64,000 nucleotides of DNA, taken from assembly GCA_030867875.1 (NCBI GenBank), contig JAOWCC010001501.1:30648792-30712791 (forward strand). Direction: 5' to 3'. Positions 22,735 to 32,800 of this stretch are shown in pieces; position 1 is the first letter of the stretch, and each line of letters begins with the position of its first letter. A program made the position numbers and the translations under genes. Below the pieces are notes generated by a model. It had not been told where the DNA came from and ran no database searches. It saw nothing but the letters and a program-made list of their open reading frames with translations. This stretch comes from Actinernus sp. WN-2022 (Eukaryota > Cnidaria > Anthozoa > Actiniaria > Actinernidae).

Positions 22735-22806
22735 TAGCAGAGCAAGGTTTCGATCCTTGGACCTCTGGGTTATGGGCCCAGCACGCTTCCACTGCGCCAC
22801 TCTGCT
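22735..22806 (-). tRNA. Initiator tRNA-Met(CAU), copy 20
   Basis: Intact. Confidence 0.93.
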
Positions 22807-23223
22807 CTTTGCTGCCAAGCATAACGTCAAATGGCCAAATGTAACAGTTGTTGCCTTCGCCGAGTGCGAAATTTCGGTGCCGTCTTTGAATTTGACCCAA
22901 CTTGACAATGTCATTTTAACCGTACCTTCGTTATAACTCACTTCATATTTCCAACATAGTAAAATACAGAGTTGCTTCTTCGATCAACTTCTGTCTTATT
23001 GAAGTTGCAGAATTTCAAGCCAATCCGTTTGATAAAATCGTTTAGACACCATTGTGACGTCAATAATTATCTATTTGCCTTCTAATGATGTCATTAATTA
23101 AAGCGACGCAATAGTTTAATTGTTGCGCGCACGCATTTGTGTTTGTTATTCTGCAGTTTGATAGAACTTAGCAGCAACAACTATCCCAAGATAAGATTCG
23201 TTCTTCGAAGTCAAAACAAAACA

Positions 23224-23295
23224 TGGAGAATCCGGGTATCGATCCCGGTACCTCTCACATGCAAAGCGAGCGCTCTACCATTTGAGCTAATCCCC
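23224..23295 (-). tRNA. tRNA-Ala(UGC), copy 21
   Basis: Array consensus tRNA body; the upstream flank lacks the TTATTGATGTCAA segment. Confidence 0.8.
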
Positions 23296-23564
23296 GACAC
23301 TTGCTATTGTCTTGGAAAGATGTGATGGAAAACGTGAAATCTGAAAGTAAGTTGGCTTGTGTTTTGACCGTCCATTGAAAACGAATTTTCTTTTACAAAT
23401 GTTGAGTTCACACAAAAGAATTTCAACACTTGTTCAGAAAACGTTCAAATTTAAGCATCAAATGATTCCGATAGACACAGAAATAATTTTTGAAAGCCTT
23501 AAAATTGTTTTGCCTGAGCTATGGGGGTTTCTCCAAAATAAAAATTAAACTATTACAATTATTC

Positions 23565-23636
23565 TAGCAGAGCAAGGTTTCGATCCTTGGACCTCTGGGT
23601 TATGGGCCCAGCACGCTTCCACTGCGCCACTCTGCT
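23565..23636 (-). tRNA. Initiator tRNA-Met(CAU), copy 21
   Basis: Intact. Confidence 0.93.
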
Positions 23637-24052
23637 CTTCGTTGCCAAGCATAACGTCAAATGGCCAAATGTAACAGTTGTTGCCTTCGCCGATTGCGAA
23701 ATTTCGGTGCCGTCTTTGAATTTGACCCAACTTGACAATGTAATTTTAACCGTACCTTCGTTATAACTCACTTCATATTTCCAACATAGTAAAATACAGA
23801 GTTGCTTCTTCGATCAACTTCTGTCTTATTGAAGTTGCAGGATTTCAAGCCAATCCGTTTAATAAAATCGTTTAGTCACCATTGTGACGTCAATAATGAT
23901 CTATTTGCCTTCTAATGATGTCATTAAATAAAGCGACGCAATAGTTTAATTGTTGCGCGCACGCATTTGTGTTTGTTATTCTGAAGTTTGATAGAACTTA
24001 GCAGCAACAACTATCCCAAAATAAGAATCGTTCTTGAAGTCAAAACAAAACA

Positions 24053-24124
24053 TGGAGAATCCGGGTAACGATCCCGGTATCTTACACATGCAAAGCGAAC
24101 GCTCTACCATTTGAGCTAATCCCC
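24053..24124 (-). tRNA. tRNA-Ala(UGC), copy 22 (multiple changes)
   Basis: T loop ATCGTTA plus changes in the anticodon-stem region (TATCTTACACATG) and GCGAACGCT. Probably inactive. Confidence 0.55.
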
Positions 24125-24393
24125 CACACTTGCTATTGTCTTGGAAAGATGTGATGGAAAACGTGAAATCTGAAAGTAAGTTGGCTTGTGTTTTGACCGT
24201 CCATTGAAAACGAATTTTCTTTTACAAATGTTGAGTTCACACAAAAGAATTTCAACACTTGTTCAGAAAACGTTCAAATTTAAGCATCAAATGATTCCGA
24301 TAGACACAGGAATAATTTTTGAAAGCCTTAAAATTGTTTTGCCTGAGCTATGGGGGTTTCTCCAAAATAAAAATTAAACTATTACAATTATTC

Positions 24394-24465
24394 TAGCAGA
24401 GCAAGGTTTCGATCCTTGGACCTCTGGGTTATGGGCCCAGCACGCTTCCACTGCGCCACTCTGCT
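24394..24465 (-). tRNA. Initiator tRNA-Met(CAU), copy 22
   Basis: Intact; last initiator copy of the array. Confidence 0.93.
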
Positions 24466-24882
24466 CTTCGTTGCCAAGCATAACGTCAAATGGCCAAATG
24501 TAACAGTTGTTGCCTTCGCCGATTGCGAAATTTCGGTGCCGTCTTTGAATTTGACCCAACTTGACAATGTCATTTTAACCGTACCTTCGTTATAACTCAC
24601 TTCATATTTCCAACATAGTAAAATACAGAGTTGCTTCTTCGATCAACTTCTGTCTTATTGAAGTTGCAGGATTTCAAGCCAATCCGTTTGAGAAAATCGT
24701 TTAGACACCATTGTGACGTCAATAATTATCTATTTGCCTTCTAATGATGTCATTAAATAAAGCGACGCAATAGTTTAATTGTTGCGCGCACGCATTTGTG
24801 TTTGTTATTCTGAAGTTTGATAGAACTTAGCAGCAACAACTATCCCAAGATACAAATCGTTCTTCGAAGTCAAAACAAAACA

Positions 24883-24959
24883 TGGAGAATCCGGGTATCG
24901 ATCCCGGTACCTCTCACATGCAAATTAAAGCGAGCGCTCTACCATTTGAGCTAATCCCC
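24883..24959 (-). pseudogene. tRNA-Ala with 5-nt anticodon-arm insertion, copy 23
   Basis: The plus strand reads GCAAATTAAAGCGAG instead of GCAAAGCGAG, enlarging the anticodon loop. The insertion lies on the 5' side of the anticodon, unlike normal tRNA introns (37/38), so a pseudogene is more likely than an intron-containing gene. Confidence 0.75.
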
Positions 24960-25015
24960 CACACTTGCTATTGTCTTGGAAAGTTATTGATGTCAAATGT
25001 GATGGAATACGTGAA

Positions 25016-25664
25016 CTCCATACATGCACAACACCATGACATAGCCCCTTTAACTGTATGTAGCCAATTAACAGCCACCAATCGAACATTGACTCCATAC
25101 ATGCGCAACACGATGACATAACCCCTTTAACTGTTTGTAGCCAATTAACAGCCACCAATCGAACATTGACTCCATACATGCGCAACACCATGACATAGCC
25201 CCTTTAACTGTATGTAGCCAATTAACAGCCACCAATCGAACATTGACTCCATACATGCGCAACACCATGACATAGCCCTTTTAATTGTTTGTAGCCAATT
25301 AACAGTCACCAATCGAACATTGATTCCATACATGCGCAACACCATGACAGAACCCCTTTAACTGTTTGTAGCCAATTAACAGTCACCAATCGAACATTGA
25401 CTCCATACATGCGCAACACCATGACATAACCCCTTTAACTGTATGTAGCCAATTAACAGCCACCAATCGAACATTGACTCCATACATGCGCAACACCATG
25501 ACATAGCCCCTTTAACTGTTTGTAGCCAATTAACAGCCACCAATGGAACATTGACTCCATACATGCACAACACCATGACATAGCCACTTTAAGTGTTTGT
25601 AGCCAATTATCAACCACCAATCGAACATTGACTCCATACATGCACAACACCTTGACATAGGCAC
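25016..25664. repeat. 77-bp satellite, block 1 (~8 units)
   Basis: The unit begins TCCATACATGCGCAACACC, includes ATGACATAGCCCCTTTAACTG, then TGTAGCCAATTAACAGCCACCAATCGAACATTGAC. Units differ by several substitutions. The block starts directly at the broken end of the last tRNA unit. Confidence 0.92.
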
Positions 25665-25687
25665 TTTAATTGGCTACAAACAGTTAA

Positions 25688-26239
25688 AGTGGCTATCACC
25701 CTTTTGCAATTTTGATAGCTTATGAATCTCCGAAAAGTTTTGAGTGCTTCTGTGAAGAAAGTTTTGGTTTAAAGTGAATACTTTATGTTCTACGCTTGTT
25801 TGAAATCGTGTAAATGTGACCTTTCCTGACCCATGACCGCGTAAGTAAAGGCCTGGGTCGAAACCTGGGTAGACGTCATCTCATTAATGCATTATTTTCC
25901 ATGGCGTCTTTTTTTATCACAACAATATTGATGCATAGAAAATATACACAGTTTTTGAGTTGTTAGTAAAGAAAAAAGCCATTTTAGTCAACATGTTAAA
26001 TATTTCTTCAAATGATTGCAAAGCCGAATTAATTATATTACGTCAAGATGACGTCTACCCAGGTTTCGACCCAGGCTTTTACTTACGCGGTCATGGGTCA
26101 GGAAAGGTCACATTTACACGATTTCAAACAAACGTAGAACATAAAGTATTCACTTTAAACTAAAACTTTCTTCACAGAAGTACTCAAAACGTTTCAGAGG
26201 TTCATAAGCTATGAAAATTGCAAAAGGGTGATAGGCACT
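25688..26239. mobile_element. 552-bp TTAA-flanked inverted-repeat element inside the satellite
   Basis: Flanked by TTAA on both sides (25684-25687, 26240-26243). It has long arms of about 190 bp: AGTGGCTATCACCCTTTTGC through GTAAGTAAAGGCCTGGGTCG on the left, inverted on the right. The AGTGC-type end matches the MITE family at 2357, 33545, 35060, 55157 and 63888. The 67-residue ORF inside spans the arm and is not credible. Confidence 0.8.
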
Positions 26240-26243
26240 TTAA

Positions 26244-26692
26244 CAGCCACCAATCGAACATTGACTCCATGCATGCGCAACACCATGACATAACCCCTTT
26301 AACTGTATGTAGCCAATTAACAGCCACCAATCGAACATTGACTCCATGCATGCGCAACACCATGACATAGCCCCTTTAACTGTATGTAGCCAATTAACAG
26401 CCACCAATCGAACATTGACTCCATGCATGCGCAACACCATGACATAGCCCCTTTAACTGTATGTAGCCAATTAACAGCCACCAATCGAACATTGACTCCA
26501 TGCATGCGCAACACCATGACATAGCCCCTTTAACTGTATGTAGCCAATTAACAGCCACCAATCGAACATTGACTCCATGCATGCGCAACACCATGACATA
26601 GCCCCTTTAACTGTATGTAGCCAATTAACAGCCACCAATCGAACATTGACTCCATGCATGCGCAACACCATGACATAGCCCTTTTAACTGAC
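26244..26692. repeat. 77-bp satellite, block 2 (~6 near-identical units)
   Basis: Same unit as block 1 but with TCCATGCATGCGC instead of TCCATACATGCGC, and almost no variation between units, so it was amplified more recently than block 1. Confidence 0.92.
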
Positions 26693-26870
26693 TACTAATG
26701 ACAGGGTCGATTTTGGAACTCCCAGTACATGTACCTCTTGAAGAATCTAACTTTGAGTTGAATTTATACATCTAGGAACTGATTGTTTGAATAATCGGAT
26801 GAATTAAATTATATATTTTATTTGCTTATCAACTTATATTGACGTGTTTCATGTTGTTATTTTTGTTCAG

Positions 26871-29800
26871 GGAGGTCAGATATCTGATATCAGCATTATG
26901 GACATTTATACCAGAAAATACAAGGTAAAGTGTCTTAGCCGAACACAAGCTGAGATTAGGCGTATACTTCATGGTAGCGTTTCGTTCCAATAATTTTCTC
27001 TACTGTTTTACAGTAGTATGGACCGAAACACTACCATGAAGTATATACCTCAAACCACCGGACCGAAAAAGATGGAACTTGTATTTTTACCCACAATCCT
27101 TTGCTCGCAAAAATCTTTAAATCTGTTATAAAATCGGTATTTATAATTAAAGAACAAGGCGTTAGGATAATACATATATTTACAATACTAAAAATTACTA
27201 AGAATACTTTAAAATGCAATACCTTCCTAAATATACTTCAAATTACTAAATTGAACTTACTATTAAAATGATGATGCTATAAGAATAATACTAATGATGG
27301 CTAGAGCTGCTGAAATGCTTTTCAAAAATACAATAAATTCATACTGGCCTCAGTTAATGAGTGAACTCATAAGTAAATGAAGTCATCACTATTAAATCTA
27401 GTAAAAGAGGCAGATGTAGTGTTAAATTTGAACTGCTCAAACACAGATAGATGTTTTAAATCTTAAAAACAAGCAGTACATTCAAGTGCTGTTGCCAATA
27501 CACTGTCATTTAAGAGAATAGAGGATTTATACATGTTATTTGGACTGTGTTAGGTTCGCAAGGGATTGTGGTCAATTGTACAGCCGCCATCTTTATTGTA
27601 TTGCTATTTCAGTGTTCAGGACATTTAACCTTAGTAAAAAAATTAAATGCTTTTTCTTGTCGATATTTGCAAATTACTATACAACCCACATGTGTATATT
27701 GCTCTCTGTCGTCCTTTTGATTGACAGCTGTCTTTGTGTGTGTTGTAGTCATGGCCGTGTTGTAATACCATGGCGGAAGAAGGCACTTCACATCACTGAT
27801 CTCCCTTACCTCAAACTCGCTGGTCTGTGTAAGAACCGACACTCGAACATGTTACCCAAGTCAGTTAAGGTGAGAAGTCTCTCCATTCACTCGGGTAGAA
27901 GTATGTGTGGTGAATTTATTTCATTAATCTGGCGAAATATCGCCTCCCAGTCCAGTTCTAATATTTTTAATTGCCGATTTTCCACTCATGTCTAATTGAG
28001 AGCAAACGTTTAAAATTTCGGGTCTGAGTATTTTTAAAAACTTATTTTGTCGGATATTTAAACACACCTTTGTACCAAATCTTAAGTGAAGCCATTGTGT
28101 GCTCCAACCTTTTTTGTAATTTCTTTTACATATAACGTGTCCAGTTTTATCCAGTGTGAAGCAAACGCAAGCGATGATCACACGTCAAGCGCATGCGCAA
28201 GCGATGTTCAGACGTCAAGCGCATACGCAAGCGATGTTCACACCATTCTCGTTCCCAGTGCCTCCTCAACTAACTGAAAAATCAGAGGCTCTGGTAAGAC
28301 ACGAAACCGGATGTCCTAGATTCTAGGACATTGAAACTGCGCATGCTCTTAGAACTCATTTCCGATTTGCTAACTAAAGCAATGGCGGACCTCATGGAAG
28401 CTATCCAGTTCGCCCTTGCAAAGCTTAAAATACAGTTTTCTTTAAAAACTAAACACTTGGAAGCTATTCGGGTAATTAGTATCGATAAGAAGGACTGTTT
28501 CTGTGTCCTTCCGACCGGTTATGGTAAATCGTTAATTTACCAAAGTTTACCGTATGAGTTTAATGCTCTTCAAGGTTCATCCAACTCAATCATGGTCGTC
28601 ATATCTCCTCTCAACGCAATTATCGAGGAGTGCACAGAACATGCTGATTTTCAGCTACTGGATTAGACTGCAGGGCTGATGGTCGAGGAAGAATAGCCCT
28701 ATGTATCTGTTGTAGGTTAGCAAGGGCTATAGTGCTCAGTGCACTCGGCGCGGAATGTGTTTTGATGGTGGATTACTGGGAGAGCTATAATTTTGCTTTC
28801 GACCTCGTTTTAGCCTGGAATTTTGGATCGCCGCGGTTTGATGTTCATGCGATTGCTGGACCATCTCACGGAATTTTTCGGCAGTTTCAAGAGAGCGTTT
28901 GCACGGACAGCATATTTTTGTAGGGTAGGATTCTTCCCAGAAAATGAACGGATGGCTTAGATAAGAACCCAAACTTTTCCTTAGGTCGCTGTTTAAAATC
29001 ACTGGGTGATTCGTATCCGATATTACGGCGTTGCAGCAAATACATGTATTTCGATCGAAAAGCTTTTCTGCTGACTTTTTTGGCGTAACATCCGCCATTA
29101 TTGGGTTATAGTCGATCGAAGGGAGATTTTAATTACCTTTCGGCTTTTGCCACCATACATTACATATATGAATGTTTATTAATTAATTAATATGTTTAAT
29201 CATGTTCTTTTAAAAGGCACATCACTTCATTCTTTATTATTTTCACATATGAATGTTTATTCTTTTGATTATTTTACTTTTATTGAAACTGAACACCTCA
29301 AAAATGCCTTATTTTACTTGTTATGTTTACAACGGAAGTGATTTATCCACTAAGTGAACCGGAAGAAAAGCGCTGTGCGCAGCACCTGTTCAATTGATTC
29401 TTCATCGCGCAGCCGATTTGGCTAGCCAATCAAATTAGAGCCTGTTTCGTGTCTTACCAGAGCCTCTGATTTTTCAGTTAGTTGAGGAGGCACTGGGAAC
29501 GAGAATGTGTTCACACGTGAAACGAAACATAATGCACGCATGCGCATATGAAGTGCTTTTCCAAGATGGCGGACGAGTATCAAGGGAGCGCTGATTTGCT
29601 TGCGATTGCGCTCGCTTCACCAGTGTTCACACGGGTAAATTCGTGAAGGAAGCGCAAATGCAAGCGCAAGAGAATGGAAACTTTTTCATTCTCTTGCTCT
29701 TGCTTTAGCAATACATACATGTTTTATTGAGGCTCCCTAATAAGGGATTTTCAGCAACAATATACAAGTGATAAAAGTAATAAACGAATAAATACATACA

Positions 29801-32800
29801 CGTATGCCGCACACGTCCATGATTATTGTATTAATATCTGAAGTAAATTGTACACTAGATGTCATTTATGCACTGATATTCCTGTCGATAAAACCGATTT
29901 GAATTTCTTGCGTGCCGCCATCTTGGATCTCATTACGTCCAGTGTTGCTCCTATTGTTACACAACAAAAAAGCTATTGTTTTCTGACAATAGAGACAACA
30001 ATGTGACGTCATACAATCCAAGATGGCGGCGCGCAGGAAATTCGAACGAATTTTATCGACAGGAAAATCGGTGCATAAATGACATCTAGTGTAAAATTTA
30101 CTAGAGACAAACACAGAAATAGACATAGGCATGCATAACAAACACTTGAGAACAAACATTGTTTTTCAACCGAGATTCCCTTTAATAAATACCAATGACT
30201 ACTTAGTTTAAAGTTAATTAATTAATCGTCGCTTTAAATCCTAGGATTACTTATACATTTTAGAGCACTACTAAGATTATTCCATATCTTGGCGCCACGA
30301 TATATAAATGCGCACTGATCACTTGATAATCTGCACCATCGGAGTAGTAATGTTCACACAAACTTTTTCTTGCGCTTGCATTTGCATTTCCCGTTTGTCT
30401 TTACCGTTCAAGTGTCCAACTCGTGTATTTTTCTTCTCTTCAGCGATACGTATCAGTGTTAGACTTCGAAACAAGTTGTATTATCACCCCTCCTTACAAG
30501 GTTTGTATCTGAATATCATCACCTCCATTTACCGAGGGTGAAACGCAGCAAACGGCTGACAAACTCGTTGCGTCTTTGTCAATATATACTAATCCCTGGT
30601 GTGCCAGACTCGATTAGCTATCTGTAGCTACTTCTGGCACCCCAAGCACTGTTACAGATTTAAGTTGTTGTTTCTCGTACAACTACTGCTGACAGTTACA
30701 ATTGAAAATACCTTGACTACGGATATGATAATATGTACAAACACTAAAGGCACTGTAACAATATAGGTTTATATGTCACAATACATGTATATACATGAAA
30801 TCAAAGAAACACAAAATAACAGAATCAAATGATGTTACACAAGATGCTAAATACTATCAATTCTAGCGAGCAATAATGCATTGTTAAACTCGTTGTTTCA
30901 ATCCAGTTAGTACCATACCTCTACTTTACAATCAATAGCTATTAGTTCCTCAGTGGTTTTTAAAACCACATTTTGCAAATACGCAAGCGTATTTACAAGC
31001 CCTTGTTTTCTTCATGCCTGATAATTGTACCACTTTATACCTCAGGGAATATTTCTGAGCTCAATCTTCAATTACCGCAACTGTTGGCCGGTAAGACATC
31101 TGTCAGGTTTCGTTGCAATAGACTATATCGCAACCCCACCGTCGCAGTGCACTCTGGGAGGGATATACATGTATCAGTTTTCCATTGTTGTCGTTGGGCG
31201 TCCATCTTGAATTTAACAATGGAAACTGATATATCCATCCCAGAGTGCACTGCAATGGTGGGGTTGCGATATAGTCTATGCTTCTGTCTGTAATTGTCGT
31301 TCGTGTCTGTTGTAAATGTCGTCTATCGTACGCAGGCCATCTTACACGGTCTCGCATTGAAGGATTTCAGGACGACTTTGTGGTCGCAAAAACAGGTTTA
31401 TTTTCTAAGGGTTAAACATGTCGGCGCATGAATAAGGATCTATTGCCACTGTAATCATTCTTCATATCGTGTATCATTGTCGTATGCGTCGTCGGAATAT
31501 TATGATATTCTGCATTTACATGATATTTAACAAATGGATGTAATTCTGCCGTGCGGATGACGTCACAACGTAAAAAAAACACAAAGAAGTACGCCAAAAG
31601 ACGTAGTTGAGTCATTCCCGTCACGTTGTGACGTCATCTGTGCATCTATAAGAGAACATACGCACGATGAAATGGCATCTATTTATTTTATTCAAAAGTT
31701 AGCGATAAAAAGGATACAACATGGTTTTACCCAGAACGTGACATCATCTGCACATTTGTACTCCAGTAACACATTGGTATCGACCAATCAGAGGGTGGTT
31801 TCGCACTGATTGTTAAACTTATTTCCAGTCTCAGCTTAAGCTTTATTTATTTCCAATAGACAAATGCATCACTGCAAGCCTTCATCCACAGGTAAGAATG
31901 TCTATAAATCCAAACATAATGAACTTAATTCTAGGAGAAAGCCCTGCTTGAAAACACCCCGTATAAAGCCAGCTTCAAGCTAGACAAGCTCTTTCGCACT
32001 GACGAAGGGCTTGTGCATGAAACGTCAGCTGCTACTCACTTGCCACGGCAATTAGCATACCAATCGACTTTTAGTTGATCATACCAGTGTTTATCTTCCC
32101 CGCCGATACAGATCTACTAATACTAGTTTTTACAGTAACTAGTTATCCATTGTATGACTCTGTTGATTATAGCAGTGTTTATCTTACTCATCGACACAGA
32201 CGTACACTAGTTTTTACAGTAACTAGTTATCCATTGTATACTCTCAGTTGATTATACCAGTGTTTATCTTACTCATCGACACAGACCTACACTAGTTGTC
32301 AATTCTACGTTACAAGTGTAGTCTATCAAGTAATTCGATGTCTGAGGATGTAAGCTTATTTATCTGACACTTGTTTTGTTTCTTAGTCTCTTTCTAGAGT
32401 TGGCTTCCAAAGCCTATATGTATTACTACGTGTATTGTCTGGGCAGTTTACAGATCTGCGCCTGTAAAGGGTGAGTTACTAAATGTACTTAAGACTGTAC
32501 TACGTGTATTGTCTGGGTAGTTTTCAGATCTGCGCCTGTAAAGGGTGAGTTACTAAATGTACTTAAGACTGTACTACGTGTATTGTCTGGGTAGTTTTCA
32601 GATCTGCGCCTGTAAAGGGTGAGTTACTAAATGTACTTAAGACTGTACTACGTGTATTGTCTGGGTAATTCACAGATCAGCTCCTGTAAAGGGTGTGTTA
32701 CTAAATGTACTTATGGCTATGTGTACGTGTATTGTCTGGGAAGTTTACAGATCTGCGCTTGTAAAGGGTGAGTTATAAGGCTATGTATATTACAACGTGT

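Larger units (their letters stand above)
6280..25015 (-). repeat. Tandem array of ~840-bp units, each with tRNA-iMet and tRNA-Ala
   Basis: About 22.5 head-to-tail units of 814-858 bp. In plus-strand order each unit holds a tRNA-Ala gene (minus), an intron-like GTAAGT...TTTTACAG segment, a tRNA-iMet gene (minus), a conserved spacer with a TGACGTCA palindrome, and GCGCGCACGCATTTG before the next tRNA-Ala. Spacers are as well conserved as the tRNA genes, which indicates recent amplification or homogenisation. I count 22 iMet and 23 Ala copies. Unit lengths vary through small indels; for example, units near 16.6, 20.0, 23.3 and 24.1 kb lack the TTATTGATGTCAA segment. The array ends abruptly at about 25015, where the 77-bp satellite begins. 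Confidence 0.95.
28244..29507. mobile_element. 1,264-bp TIR transposon with 9-bp target duplication (MULE-like)
   Basis: Perfect 64-bp terminal inverted repeats (28244-28307 and 29444-29507) begin CATTCTCGTTCCCAGTGCCT. They are flanked by direct copies of TGTTCACAC (28235-28243 and 29508-29516). A 9-bp duplication is typical of Mutator-like elements, although no transposase is present. The two ORFs start near opposite ends and point inward: a RecQ-like helicase start (plus) and a zinc-finger protein start (minus). Both stop in the middle, as expected for an internal deletion of a larger element. It sits in an intron of the unrecognised plus-strand gene, inside older repeat sequence. Confidence 0.85.

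Noticed and set aside
6341..24377. Dozens of 60-135 codon ORFs repeated through the array
   Set aside because: They run across or antisense to tRNA genes, recur because the DNA unit recurs, and break wherever a unit has an indel. They have no domain.
6280..25015. CRISPR-like array
   Set aside because: Units are about 840 bp with no short repeat/spacer alternation, and the setting is eukaryotic.
24925..26671. 66-codon minus-strand ORFs in the 77-bp satellite
   Set aside because: Products of reading a tandem repeat; 3 x 77 bp keeps the frame open by chance.
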